Shown here: positions 1-8,435 of the stretch, in pieces | Position numbering within the stretch: the stretch's first letter is position 1 | Layout of the letters: each line of letters starts with the position of its first letter | From: Sediminibacterium ginsengisoli | Lineage (GTDB): Bacteria > Bacteroidota > Bacteroidia > Chitinophagales > Chitinophagaceae | Direction: 5' to 3' | Assembly (NCBI RefSeq): GCF_900167075.1 | Contig: NZ_FUWH01000003.1 | Span: 293,153-353,937, forward strand | DNA length: 60,785 nt | The notes under the pieces: model-generated | Told to the model about the DNA's origin: nothing | Seen by the model: the letters and a program-made list of their open reading frames with translations, nothing else | The model's database searches: none | Program-made: the position numbers and the translations under genes

Positions 1-5
1 AGGCG

Positions 6-445
6 GGCACCGGCATTTGTCGCTCAGGCCGCTGACCTCGTCTTTGTTCTCTCGCTGATGTCTCCCGAAGGGGACTCAGCGCAGCACGCACTTGCGATTT
101 CTAAAGCTGCTTAGATTTCAACCGTCAGACGGCGCAGGCATCTGTGTCGCTCAGGCCGCTGGGGCCTCGTCTTTGCGCCGGCGCTGCTTTGGCCTCTATC
201 GAAATGTGCTGCGCATCATTTCGATTACCTGCGCTACGCTTGGTACCGAACCCAAAGAGGTGCCTCTGCAAAGACTGGTAGGATCTTTTGGTTAATGGTT
301 AACCACACCGATTTTACACTGTCTCCGACGTCTCCCGGAGGGAACTCCGCGCAGCACTCATTTGCTCTTTCTAAAGTTGGCAGACTTATAAATTCTTCCA
401 AACACGTGGTCAGGCGACCAAGCAATGGCTGGTGCATTCCGATTA
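6..445. repeat. Non-coding region (1-538) with diverged mosaic repeats
   Basis: The first 538 bases hold no convincing gene. Three short units recur with divergence. Unit A (core CGCTCAGGCCGCTG) lies at 6-46 and 131-175. Unit B (TCTCCCG..., CGCAGCAC..., TTTCTAAAG) lies at 61-114 and 331-388. A weaker unit C (GCAT..TTCC/CGATTAC) lies near 213-231 and 432-445. Spacing differs between pairs (125 and 270 bases), so this is not a simple tandem array. A palindromic GTCTCCGAC-GTCTCCCGG stretch sits at 321-340. Short open frames here have no recognisable protein content. It may be a decayed interspersed repeat or relic sequence; no transposase or terminal repeat is visible. Confidence 0.5.
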
Positions 446-538
446 CACAAACATTCACTCACAGCAAAAGCCACAGGCTTACGCCCTTCAACTCGCCTTT
501 AACCGCACACTTTTATTGTTGAGCCCCGAACAGGAAAA

Positions 539-1198
539 TCAGGAGTCAACCTTATAGAGCCCCTTTTCCAGCGCGTAAGTAATAATCCCTGCGATACTTT
601 TAACGCCCATTTTATTCATAATACGTGTACGATGACCTTCGATGGTGCGTTTGCTGAGAAAAAGCAGCCGCGCGATCTCTTTGCTGGTATATTCTTCACA
701 GATCATGTGAATGATCTCTTTTTCCCGATCTGTAAAGGTGATCAGGAAACTGGTATCGCCAGACTGATACTTGGCAATCACTTCCGTGATCTTCCCCGTT
801 ATCTCCTTGCAGAAATAAGGCCTGTGCTGGTATACGGCCGAGATCGCATTTTCAATCTCCTGGTTGTCTGCATTCTTCAGCAGGTAACCAAGTGCGCCGG
901 CTTCCAGCATATCCATGATCATACTTTCCTGGCCTGAAACCGAGAGTGCGATGATGCGACAGCCGGGAATACTGCGGCATAACTCACGGGTAGCGTGTAT
1001 CCCATCCATCACAGGCATGATAATATCTACCAGGATCACATCAGGGAACAACTGCTGTGCCAGCGACACCAGCTCGCTGCCATCCGAAGCTTCGCCCAGC
1101 AACTCTATCTGCGGCATGGAAAGCAGCAGGCTTTTTAATCCGGTACGGAAGATTATATGATCATCTGCAATCAGCACCCTGATCTTCGGTTTTTCCAT
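539..1198 (-). CDS. NarL/FixJ-family response regulator (REC + LuxR HTH)
   Basis: This 219-residue protein is a two-component response regulator that would bind DNA after phosphorylation. The N-terminal receiver domain (about 5-122) has the acidic pair D12/D13, phospho-acceptor D58 in VDIIMPVMDG, the conserved S85 and K108. The C-terminal LuxR helix-turn-helix (about 153-215) carries DREKEII and SKEIARLLFLSKRTIEGH. The length is normal for the family. No histidine kinase is adjacent inside the window, so the partner is unknown and may lie left of the edge. The ATG start at 1198 places the receiver at the usual position. Two GGTAT/ATACC palindromes lie 150-200 bases upstream. Confidence 0.95.
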   Translation of the reverse strand: MEKPKIRVLIADDHIIFRTGLKSLLLSMPQIELLGEASDGSELVSLAQQLFPDVILVDIIMPVMDGIHATRELCRSIPGCRIIALSVSGQESMIMDMLEAGALGYLLKNADNQEIENAISAVYQHRPYFCKEITGKITEVIAKYQSGDTSFLITFTDREKEIIHMICEEYTSKEIARLLFLSKRTIEGHRTRIMNKMGVKSIAGIITYALEKGLYKVDS

Positions 1199-1346
1199 AT
1201 GGTATCAATGGGTTTGATGGTAAAAAATGAAAACAGGCAACCCTTCCGGATCAACAGCTCCCGGCCCAGGAAAATAAAAAGATGGTGTTGAAGCATGCAG
1301 TCGGTTTGTAAACTGCAAGTTGTCTTAAAAATAAGAGCTTGTCAAT

Positions 1347-1400
1347 AGGTATTTATACCTGATTTTGAAAGAGTAATATATTTTTTATTAGGTATATACC
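1347..1400. promoter_or_regulatory. Two GGTAT/ATACC palindromes
   Basis: Two inverted repeats share the half-site GGTAT. The first is AGGTAT-TT-ATACCT at 1347-1360; the second is GGTATATACC at 1391-1400. They lie in the AT-rich gap between the response-regulator gene and the 3' end of the XRE gene. They may be operator sites for the response regulator or another dimeric regulator. This is inference from symmetry only. Confidence 0.35.
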
Positions 1401-1431
1401 GCGCAGTTCGGTTGAAATGCCCTGTTTGCAG

Positions 1432-1665
1432 CTATTCCGCAACTTCATAACGGGCGAAAAATTCCTCAGGCCGCATATTCAGCGCTTCTATCAGGGCCAC
1501 CAGGGTGGTAAACTGTATGTTCACTTTTCCCTTGCTGATGCGTTGCACAAGACTATATTCCAGATCGGCAGCGATGGCCAGCTGACGGATACTCATGCCT
1601 GCATTCCTGCGCGCAGTATTTACCGCATGCGCCAGTCCAGACAATATTTTCTCCCGTTTTTCCAT
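1432..1665 (-). CDS. Small XRE-family helix-turn-helix regulator
   Basis: This 77-residue protein is almost entirely one Cro/C1-type helix-turn-helix domain. Residues about 10-70 fit the XRE pattern, with R-x-x-x-G-M-S-I-R-Q-L-A-x-x-A-D-L-E-Y-S-L-V-Q-R-I as the two DNA-contacting helices and a hydrophobic LVALIEALNMRPEEFF tail. There is no sensor domain, so it probably acts as a dimer and as a simple repressor. A perfect 26-base palindrome begins 32 bases upstream of its start and separates it from a small divergent gene, which suggests autoregulation. The antisense reading of the same stretch is a shadow. The target genes are unknown. Confidence 0.85.
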   Translation of the reverse strand: MEKREKILSGLAHAVNTARRNAGMSIRQLAIAADLEYSLVQRISKGKVNIQFTTLVALIEALNMRPEEFFARYEVAE

Positions 1666-1697
1666 CAGACGACCAAGGTCAACGCATCGGAAAAAAT

Positions 1698-1723
1698 AAA
1701 TGACGTATGATCATACGTCATTT
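1698..1723. promoter_or_regulatory. Perfect 26-bp palindrome, probable operator
   Basis: The sequence is fully self-complementary over 26 bases, centred between 1710 and 1711. Its core is GACGTATGATCATACGTC, flanked by AAAT and ATTT. It sits in the divergent gap between the XRE gene (start 1665) and the 55-codon gene (start 1770). It directly abuts the T-rich -7-like stretch of the XRE promoter on one side, and it ends 6 bases before the predicted -33 TTG of the divergent gene. Such symmetry is best explained by a dimeric regulator, most simply the neighbouring XRE protein. Confidence 0.7.
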
Positions 1724-1729
1724 GAGAAA

Positions 1730-1761
1730 TTGTCTTTATATTAGCGATTAATATACTTTAA
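1730..1761 (+). promoter_or_regulatory. Predicted promoter of the 55-codon gene
   Basis: TTG at 1730-1732 is followed after 21 bases by TACTTTAA at 1754-1761, an imperfect match to the Bacteroidota TTG/TAnnTTTG pattern. The start codon is at 1770, so the leader would be very short. Confidence 0.4.
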
Positions 1762-1769
1762 AGACAGTC

Positions 1770-1937
1770 ATGTTACTGAAGCAAAAACAGCAGGTGGTCC
1801 CGTTCGAGGGCCTTCAGGGATTATCCAAACAGGCTTTGGATACCATTCTTTATGGATTGATCCTGCAGATTTCCGGCAAAAAGAAAAAACTGCCCTACGC
1901 CGCACGCGGCAAGGAGCGTACTGCTGCACAGGCCTGA
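1770..1937 (+). CDS. Small unannotated protein, 55 residues
   Basis: An ATG-initiated frame of 55 codons ends in TGA at 1935-1937. The product starts MLLKQKQQVVPFEGLQGLSK, has a hydrophobic middle (DTILYGLILQI), then a GKKKK cluster and a polar, basic tail. I do not recognise a family. It is too hydrophilic overall for a confident membrane segment, though residues 25-34 could associate with membrane or protein. Support for it being real is contextual: a promoter-like element just upstream, a divergent XRE regulator, and a perfect palindrome between them. It could be a small effector, a toxin-like peptide or a chance frame. Confidence 0.45.
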   Translation: MLLKQKQQVVPFEGLQGLSKQALDTILYGLILQISGKKKKLPYAARGKERTAAQA

Positions 1938-2013
1938 TAACCATCCGTTAAATCATCGCTATAACTTTTCAACGTGTGCATGTCACTTGCGCGCATCTGA
2001 TTAACTTGCAGCC

Positions 2014-4362
2014 ATGCAAGATTACCTGAAAGGATTGAATGAGCCTCAGCGGGAGGCAGTTACACATATCAACGGCCCCCTGATGATCGTTGCCGGGGCC
2101 GGCAGCGGAAAAACAAAAGTACTGACAACACGTATCGCACACCTGCTCGCCAGCGGCGTGGATGCATTCAATATACTCGCGCTCACATTTACCAATAAAG
2201 CAGCAGCTGAAATGAAAGAAAGGATCGAAAAGATCCTCGGCAACTCCGAAGCCCGTAATCTTTATATCGGCACTTTCCACAGCGTGTTCGCACGGATCCT
2301 CCGCGGTGAAGCCCACAGGATCGGGTACCCGAACAGCTTTACCATTTACGATACGGACGACAGCCGTTCCGTGATCAAAACAGTAGTGAACGAACTGAAT
2401 CTCGACGATAAGCATTATAAACCCAATGTTGTAGGCAGCCGTATCTCTTCTGCCAAAAACGCACTCATCGGCCCGGCTGAATATGCTACCACCCATTATA
2501 TCCAGCAGGAAGACATGCGTGCCAACCGGCCCGCAATTGCACAGATCTATGCAGCTTATGCCAGCCGCTGTTTCAAGAACGGTGCAATGGACTTTGATGA
2601 TCTCCTGCTGAAAATGTATGAACTGCTGAACACCTTCCCGGAAGTACTGCATAAATACCAGCATAAGTTCAAATACATCATGATCGACGAGTACCAAGAT
2701 ACCAATACGGTGCAGTACCAGATCACCAAACTCCTGGCAGCAGTGCATGAGAATATTTGTGTGGTGGGCGACGATGCACAGAGTATCTATAGTTTCCGCG
2801 GCGCTACGATCGAGAATATCCTGCAGTTCCAGAAAGATTATGATGATGTGAAAGTGGTGAAACTGGAACAGAACTACCGCAGCAGCCAGAACATCATCAG
2901 CGTAGCCAATGAAGTGATCCGTAATAACAAAGGCCAGATACCCAAAAACCTGTGGACCGAAAATGAACACGGGGAAAAGATCAAACTGGTGCGTACCATG
3001 ACCGACAATGACGAAGGCCGCTTCGTTGCAGACACCATACAGGAACAAAAACTCCGGAATCATTATCATAACAGCGACTTCGCTATTCTTTACCGCACCA
3101 ATGCCCAGAGCCGTGCCTTCGAGGAAAGTCTGCGCCGTATGGGTATCGCCTACCGCATATACGGCGGCACCAGCTTCTACCAGCGCAAGGAAGTAAAAGA
3201 TGTACTCGCTTACTTACGTGTAATTGCGAATACCCGTGATGAGGAAGCGCTCAAAAGGATCATCAATTACCCGGTGCGTGGTATTGGTAAAACCACCATT
3301 GAAAAATGCGTGATCATTGCCAATGAACAGAACATGACCATGTTCGATGTGCTGCAGCAGGCAGGTACCGCAGGCTTCAAAGGCAGCACGCTCGAATCGC
3401 TGCAGAACTTCGTTACCATGATCCGGTATTTCCAGAGCCTGCTCGCAGAAAAGAATGCGTATGATGTAGCGGTTCAGGTAGGTAAACACACCAATATTAT
3501 AAAGGAACTGTTCAACGATAAAACCACTGAAGGACTCGCGCGCTACGAGAACGTGCAGGAATTGCTGAACTCTATTAAAGAGTGGACAGAAAGTCCGGGT
3601 AACGAAGACGGCGAAGTTGGTGATAAATCTCTCGGTGCCTACCTGCAGCAGATCACACTGCTGACAGATGCAGACGAAAACAAGGAAGACAGTGATGTGG
3701 TGAAACTGATGACCATCCATGCTGCAAAAGGCCTCGAGTTCGGCTGCGTATTTGTAGGCGGCGTGGAAGAGAGCATCTTCCCCAGCGGCATGTCTATCAA
3801 CACACGCGAAGAACTGGAAGAGGAACGCCGTTTGTTCTATGTGGCCGTAACCCGCGCCAAACAACGTCTCTGGCTTAGTTATGCCAATTCTCGTTATCGT
3901 TTCGGTCAGCTGGTACAGAACGACCCCAGCCGCTTCATCGAAGAAATGCCCGATCAGTATATCGACAGATCCTACGCCGGTGGTGGTGCAAGAAACCACG
4001 CAGGCAGCGAGTGGGGAAGCGGCATCGAACGTATGCAGCGCGGGTTTGGCAATACAGCGGCTTCTGCCGAAAAAAGATACGGACCGCCGCCCGCAAAAAA
4101 ACCTTCTGTACAGAAACGACCGGAATATATGCCACCGCCACCTCAGAGCAAAGTGGTAACACACCAGCCTTCGGCGGATTTTGTTGCAAGCGATACTTCA
4201 CAACTGCAGGCCGGTCAGCGGGTTGAACACCAGAAGTTCGGTTTTGGAAAAATAGCATCGATCGAAGGCTCGGCACATAACCCGGTTGCAACCATCCAGT
4301 TTGAGCATAACGGCGAAAAGAAGATCATGCTGAATTACGCCAAACTCAGGATCGTGGAGTAA
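2014..4362 (+). CDS. pcrA: ATP-dependent DNA helicase PcrA/UvrD
   Basis: This 782-residue superfamily 1A helicase unwinds DNA 3' to 5' in excision repair, replication restart and removal of stalled RNA polymerase. A Q-motif (LNEPQREAV) opens the protein. Walker A AGAGSGKT is at 27-34, motif II DEYQDTN at about 226-232, QNYRSS and VKLMTIHAAKGLEF follow, and VAVTRAKQRLWLSYA is motif VI. A proline-rich linker leads to a C-terminal Tudor-like segment (about 731-782, QRVEHQKFGFGKI), which in PcrA binds RNA polymerase. The length is as expected. The ATG at 2014 sits 5 bases after a weak -7-like sequence. The long open frame on the opposite strand (1969-3069) is a shadow. Confidence 0.97.
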   Translation: MQDYLKGLNEPQREAVTHINGPLMIVAGAGSGKTKVLTTRIAHLLASGVDAFNILALTFTNKAAAEMKERIEKILGNSEARNLYIGTFHSVFARILRGEAHRIGYPNSFTIYDTDDSRSVIKTVVNELNLDDKHYKPNVVGSRISSAKNALIGPAEYATTHYIQQEDMRANRPAIAQIYAAYASRCFKNGAMDFDDLLLKMYELLNTFPEVLHKYQHKFKYIMIDEYQDTNTVQYQITKLLAAVHENICVVGDDAQSIYSFRGATIENILQFQKDYDDVKVVKLEQNYRSSQNIISVANEVIRNNKGQIPKNLWTENEHGEKIKLVRTMTDNDEGRFVADTIQEQKLRNHYHNSDFAILYRTNAQSRAFEESLRRMGIAYRIYGGTSFYQRKEVKDVLAYLRVIANTRDEEALKRIINYPVRGIGKTTIEKCVIIANEQNMTMFDVLQQAGTAGFKGSTLESLQNFVTMIRYFQSLLAEKNAYDVAVQVGKHTNIIKELFNDKTTEGLARYENVQELLNSIKEWTESPGNEDGEVGDKSLGAYLQQITLLTDADENKEDSDVVKLMTIHAAKGLEFGCVFVGGVEESIFPSGMSINTREELEEERRLFYVAVTRAKQRLWLSYANSRYRFGQLVQNDPSRFIEEMPDQYIDRSYAGGGARNHAGSEWGSGIERMQRGFGNTAASAEKRYGPPPAKKPSVQKRPEYMPPPPQSKVVTHQPSADFVASDTSQLQAGQRVEHQKFGFGKIASIEGSAHNPVATIQFEHNGEKKIMLNYAKLRIVE

Positions 4363-4444
4363 GCCGGTTTATCACCATTCAGCAGGTCTGTTTTCCGTTC
4401 ATGTAAACAAGTGGGGCAAGGCCTTCTACAGCTTTTCTACCTGT

Positions 4445-4452
4445 TATTTTTG
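4445..4452 (+). promoter_or_regulatory. -7 promoter box TATTTTTG
   Basis: This is an exact match to TAnnTTTG, ending four bases before the ATG at 4457. Transcription would start at or next to the start codon, which suggests a leaderless or near-leaderless mRNA. Confidence 0.5.
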
Positions 4453-4456
4453 CGGG

Positions 4457-5362
4457 ATGAAACAAGTATTGCTCGGTCTCTTTGCCATGCTCTGCATTTG
4501 CAGCGTAACCAGCCAGACCATCCGTCTTGCCACTTACAGGTATGCTACCAATGACAGGATTGCCAATATCAGTCCGCTGGGGCAACAGCTGGAAAAGTCC
4601 CTGGGGAGTTCCGTATCTGTAAAAAGCTACAATACAGTTCATGAATTCATCGATGCCATCCGCAACAACGAAGTGGATATTGCTCTGATCAATACATTTG
4701 GCTTTCTCTTACTGGAGGCTTCAGATAAATCATTTCCCATGCTGCCCAGACTGGCGCTGGAAGTAAAAGCAGATGCAAAGGATAATTATAAAACAGTGAT
4801 CGCGGCAAGAGCAAACGTACCCGTTACAACATTGAGCGATCTGCCGGCCAGGGCCGGAACAATGCGCATGCACTTTGTGGCCGAAGGCTCTACTTCCGGC
4901 AACCTTGTACCCAGGCTGGCACTCAGCGGCGCAGGCATCAATAACCCGGAAAAGTCTTTCAGGAAATGGGGTTATAGCGGTAATCATGCTGCGGCGATCG
5001 AACTGCTGCTGAAAGACAGTACGGATATTGCAGCAATGGGTCATACCGAATATGAAAAACTGCAGGCAGACCCGGCCAGGGCAAAACAGCTGAAACAGAT
5101 CTGGCTTTCGCCGGAAATTCCCCTAGGACCGGTGTTGCTCAACAAAAGACTTTCCCCCATACAGCAGCAACAGATCGTGGATTGTTTCCTTACACTTGAG
5201 CAAACGAATGAGCCCGCGCTTTCCGCTGTAAAAGCCGGCTGGAGCGAAGCCAAGCAGGCCACGCATTATATATCCATCAACGCTGATTTTTATACACCTT
5301 TTAAAAGCACGCTGGGCAGCCCGGTCTACCTGCAGGAGATCCTCCGCAGGTTTGCCAATTAA
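4457..5362 (+). CDS. PhnD-like phosphate/phosphonate ABC transporter substrate-binding protein
   Basis: This 301-residue exported protein begins with a signal peptide (MKQVLLGLFAMLCICSVTSQ). The mature part has the PhnD-like order: RLATYRYATNDR near the start, NEVDIALINTFGFLLL, ARANVPVTTLSDL, then FVAEGSTSGNLVPRLAL and DIAAMGHTEYEKL. These are the features of periplasmic binding proteins for oxyanions such as phosphonate, phosphite or phosphate. No permease or ATPase gene is next to it, so it may serve a distant transporter or act as a sensor. The ligand cannot be read from the sequence. The start is supported by the signal peptide and by a -7 box just upstream. Confidence 0.8.
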   Translation: MKQVLLGLFAMLCICSVTSQTIRLATYRYATNDRIANISPLGQQLEKSLGSSVSVKSYNTVHEFIDAIRNNEVDIALINTFGFLLLEASDKSFPMLPRLALEVKADAKDNYKTVIAARANVPVTTLSDLPARAGTMRMHFVAEGSTSGNLVPRLALSGAGINNPEKSFRKWGYSGNHAAAIELLLKDSTDIAAMGHTEYEKLQADPARAKQLKQIWLSPEIPLGPVLLNKRLSPIQQQQIVDCFLTLEQTNEPALSAVKAGWSEAKQATHYISINADFYTPFKSTLGSPVYLQEILRRFAN

Positions 5363-5447
5363 TGCCGGATAGTTTTTTCGTTTAAATTACCGAAGGGCTT
5401 TATTTTTATTGTACAGCAATCCTATAAACGGAACCTGCCATGTCAAG

Positions 5448-6950
5448 ATGAAGCAACTGAGCTATCGCAATCTTCTTCGTTATTCACCCGCTTTTTTAGC
5501 AGCTATTATAGCCATCACTGCACTTAAGCTGCTGATGGCCCATAGCGGGATCGGCATTTCACCAGATTCGGTAGAATATCTTACCACGGCAGAAAATATC
5601 CGGCTGCACGGCAGGATCGCTGATTTTACAGGTGAAGCAATGGTTATCTTTCCTGCAGGCTATCCTGCTTTACTGGCGGGCATTTTATTCCTGACAGGAA
5701 AAAGCATTCTGCAGTTTGCACCCATACTGAACGAGGTTTTACTGACCGGCATTCTCTTTCTCACCAATCATATCTTAAACGGATTCATCAGCAAAAGCTG
5801 GTGGCTGAAGCTGGCCATTCTCTTTGCCATCGTATGCACGCGCGGCGTATTGCAGGTGTATTCCATGTTATGGTCGGAGACGCTGTTCGTTTTTTTATCG
5901 CTGGCATTTATTATCGCGCTTCGCGGATATCTCCATACGCATCAGCTACGTCGGCTTATTGTACTGGCATTGATCGCAGCGATGGCGGTCCTTACACGTT
6001 ATGCGGGTGTTGTTCTGCTGGGAGCGGGCAGTATTCTTTTACTGGCCGACCCGGAAAACGGCCTGCGTAAAAGGCTTTGGCATTGCCTGCTTTTCAATTT
6101 TATCGCTATCATCCCTGTTGCCCTGAACCTGCTGCATAACCATAAGGTCAGCGGAACACTTACCGGCGCACGCGAACCGGCCCTGAGCAGTTTTCCGGAT
6201 AACATGAACAGTATCGCCGTCACATTGAGTGAATGGTTACCGGTATGGAATATTGAATTAACCGGCAAACTCCTTTTGTCGTTGCTCTTGCTGGGTGCAG
6301 GCTGTGTTGTTGTATACAGATGGCTTCAGCAGCAGTCTTACAGTTCTTATCAGACACTAACCGCTGCTTTTTTTCTTGCTTACACTTCCTTTATGCTGAT
6401 TGTAGCAACTTTTTCAAGATTTGAAGAATTGAATAACCGGCTTTTACTGCCTGTATATATACCCATGCTGCTGATGCTTGCCGGTTGGGGTTACACTGCT
6501 GCTACAAAGCTTTCCGGGTTCAGAAAGATTGCATTGCTGACGATATGCTTTTGCCTGTATACATCCTTTCATATTCATCAGTACAAGCAGAACAGTGCTG
6601 CCTGGAATGGCATTAAAGATGCGGGCATACCGGGTTATACGGAAGATTCCTGGGCGCAATCCGAAACAATCGGTTATATCCGTAACCATAAACCTGCTGC
6701 AAATGAAATAGTCTTTGCGCATGCCACCGATGCCATCTGGTTTCTCTGCGGCATCTATACTTATCGTCTTCCCCACCGCGATATCGAATCCGAACTTGGT
6801 ATCCTGCTTTCACACCCGCGCTTCACTGTTATCATGCTCGATGAAGGCAACGATCCCGACCTGATCGATATTGACATCATTAAAAAACATCGCCGGCTTT
6901 TAAACCTGAAAACCTTTGCCGACGGTGCTATCTATTATTTTGGTCAATAG
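5448..6950 (+). CDS. Polytopic membrane protein, GT-C glycosyltransferase-like
   Basis: The 500-residue product has about ten or more hydrophobic segments. An early loop after the first segment reads GISPDSVEYLTTAENIRLHG, with acidic residues where GT-C enzymes (ArnT, PMT and RgtA-type) keep their catalytic aspartate, followed by FPAGYPALLAGI. This suggests a lipid-linked sugar transferase, but the substrate is unknown. The reading frame is open back to a TTG at 5409; I chose the ATG at 5448 (MKQLSYRNLL) because it directly precedes the first membrane segment. The soluble C-terminal part (about 400-500) is probably extracytoplasmic. The gene stands alone between an orphan binding protein and a META-domain protein. 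Confidence 0.65.
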   Translation: MKQLSYRNLLRYSPAFLAAIIAITALKLLMAHSGIGISPDSVEYLTTAENIRLHGRIADFTGEAMVIFPAGYPALLAGILFLTGKSILQFAPILNEVLLTGILFLTNHILNGFISKSWWLKLAILFAIVCTRGVLQVYSMLWSETLFVFLSLAFIIALRGYLHTHQLRRLIVLALIAAMAVLTRYAGVVLLGAGSILLLADPENGLRKRLWHCLLFNFIAIIPVALNLLHNHKVSGTLTGAREPALSSFPDNMNSIAVTLSEWLPVWNIELTGKLLLSLLLLGAGCVVVYRWLQQQSYSSYQTLTAAFFLAYTSFMLIVATFSRFEELNNRLLLPVYIPMLLMLAGWGYTAATKLSGFRKIALLTICFCLYTSFHIHQYKQNSAAWNGIKDAGIPGYTEDSWAQSETIGYIRNHKPAANEIVFAHATDAIWFLCGIYTYRLPHRDIESELGILLSHPRFTVIMLDEGNDPDLIDIDIIKKHRRLLNLKTFADGAIYYFGQ

Positions 6951-7036
6951 ATTTCCCATGCTGTTAAAAAAATGAGAAGTTGCCGTTGTGGCACAGGGTT
7001 TGTCCTATCCGGGGTAGTGGCTTAAACTGAATATTT

Positions 7037-7714
7037 ATGAAAACAATATTCTTATTGCTACTCCTGTTGATCATGCGGACGGGGAATGCACAGAAAATAA
7101 CCTTATATGTAGCCGACAAAAAAACCGGATGCTCCTTTTCAGGTTCAGGCACCTGCCTGCAGGTAAAGGAAAAGCCGGATGCACCTTATTCACTTTTTTA
7201 TGCCGGCATCAAAGGCTTCAATTATGAAGAGGGATACAATTATAAACTGGAAGTGATCAGACCCGATCTTGTACAGCCTCTTTCATCACAAAATCCTTAC
7301 AGGTATTACCTGTTGCGGGTACTTTCCAAGGAAAAAACAACAGGCACACAGGCGGCTGCAAGATCCATCCCCGATCAGCAGATACTCGCGCTGGATAAGA
7401 TCAGTTATAACGGCCGGCTCGAAGGCGTTGGCAGCCTTCGTGTGCCCGATATTTATTTTGACCTCGCCAACGGGCGTATTTCGGGAAACAATAATTGCAA
7501 CCGGTATGCAGGCACGGTAAGCACCACAGAAAATGGCAGTATCCGGATCGGTTCTCTGGCTACTACACATGCCTCCTGTGCAGAAAATGACCAGGCCGAC
7601 CTCTTCATGCAATACCTTGCTGCAAGCGATCGCTTTGCCGTTAAAGGTGCAGTACTGCAGTTGCTGAACGGAAACAATGTGCTGCTTCAGTTTCTCGTTC
7701 CGGCCGGCAGATAA
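7037..7714 (+). CDS. Exported DUF4377 + META domain protein
   Basis: The 225-residue product has a signal peptide (MKTIFLLLLLLIMRTGNAQ). Residues about 22-105 match the DUF4377 pattern: a CLQVKEK segment, GIKGFNYEEGYNYKLEV and a closing YYLLRV. Residues about 125-222 form a META (HslJ-like) domain, recognisable from ISGNNNCNRYAG, IGSLATTHASC and LLNGNNVLLQF. META proteins are small envelope beta proteins linked in Escherichia coli to novobiocin and heat-stress responses; no enzymatic role is known. It probably works in the periplasm or outer membrane. The stop overlaps the open frame upstream of pnuC, but the true pnuC start lies further on. Confidence 0.8.
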   Translation: MKTIFLLLLLLIMRTGNAQKITLYVADKKTGCSFSGSGTCLQVKEKPDAPYSLFYAGIKGFNYEEGYNYKLEVIRPDLVQPLSSQNPYRYYLLRVLSKEKTTGTQAAARSIPDQQILALDKISYNGRLEGVGSLRVPDIYFDLANGRISGNNNCNRYAGTVSTTENGSIRIGSLATTHASCAENDQADLFMQYLAASDRFAVKGAVLQLLNGNNVLLQFLVPAGR

Positions 7715-7784
7715 ATACTTTGTGGCCTGCCCGCAATTCTCCCATCAGCTCCGATTCCGTACCTTGCTGCAATTATTTTCAACT

Positions 7785-8435
7785 ATGGATATTGCTGAAG
7801 TTGGCCGGCAGTTCATTTCCGGCCTGCAACAAACCTCGTTTACAGAATTTATTGCCGTGATCGCAGGCATTGCCAGCGTCTGGTTCAGCCGCAGGGAAAA
7901 TATCCTTGTTTATCCGGTTGGCCTCATCAACACAACTATTTATATCTATCTCAGCCTGAAAGGGCACTTACTGGGTGAAGCGAGTGTTAACCTTTATTAT
8001 ACGATTGTAAGCATTTATGGCTGGATACTCTGGAGTAAAAAGGACCAGGTCTCTCACAGCAACGTATTACAGATCTCCAAAAGCAGCGGCAGGCAATGGA
8101 CAGGTCAGCTGGCATTCTTTGCTGCTTTTTATATTGCCATCTTCTCCGCGCTTTCCTGGCTGAAAAAAGATTTTGCGCCTGAAGCCATTCCCTGGGCCGA
8201 TGCATTTGCGAGCGCAACGGCTTATACCGGCATGTGGCTGATGGCCAGGAAAAAAGTAGAAAGCTGGATCTGGTGGATCGCTACCAATATTGCATCCATA
8301 CCTTTGTATTTTATCAAGGGCTATGTGTTTACCAGCGTTCAGTTCCTCGTTCTGCTCGTGCTTGCAGTAGCCGGTCTGATCGAATGGAACAAACGCGCCA
8401 AACAACATCAGCCGGTAACAGCACTCAGGCCATGA
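7785..8435 (+). CDS. pnuC: PnuC-family nicotinamide riboside transporter
   Basis: The 216-residue product has about seven membrane segments and the PnuC hallmarks: an N-terminal IAGIASVWFSRRENILVYPVGLINTTIYIYL, then YGWILWSKK and a late WWIATNIASIPLYFIKGYVFTSVQFLVLLVLAV. PnuC proteins carry nicotinamide riboside by facilitated diffusion and rely on a cytoplasmic kinase to trap the substrate. The frame is open upstream to 7677, but the ATG at 7785 fits the family start and lies four bases after a weak -7 box (TTATTTTC). The next gene starts in its stop codon (ATGA overlap) and encodes the matching kinase. The related thiamine transporter PnuT is the main alternative; the neighbour argues for nicotinamide riboside. 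Confidence 0.88.
   Translation: MDIAEVGRQFISGLQQTSFTEFIAVIAGIASVWFSRRENILVYPVGLINTTIYIYLSLKGHLLGEASVNLYYTIVSIYGWILWSKKDQVSHSNVLQISKSSGRQWTGQLAFFAAFYIAIFSALSWLKKDFAPEAIPWADAFASATAYTGMWLMARKKVESWIWWIATNIASIPLYFIKGYVFTSVQFLVLLVLAVAGLIEWNKRAKQHQPVTALRP

Noticed and set aside
1969..3069. 366-codon open frame opposite pcrA
   Set aside because: It is antisense to a fully conserved helicase, rich in His, Cys and Phe, and matches no family; it is a codon-bias shadow.
3214..4164. 316-codon open frame opposite the 3' half of pcrA
   Set aside because: Same type of shadow; composition is unlike a protein and all pcrA motifs are on the other strand.
7677..7784. Longer start for pnuC, or a riboswitch before it
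   Set aside because: The extension overlaps the META-domain gene and has no PnuC similarity. The 70-base gap is too short for a recognisable thiamine or NAD riboswitch, and no conserved core was seen.
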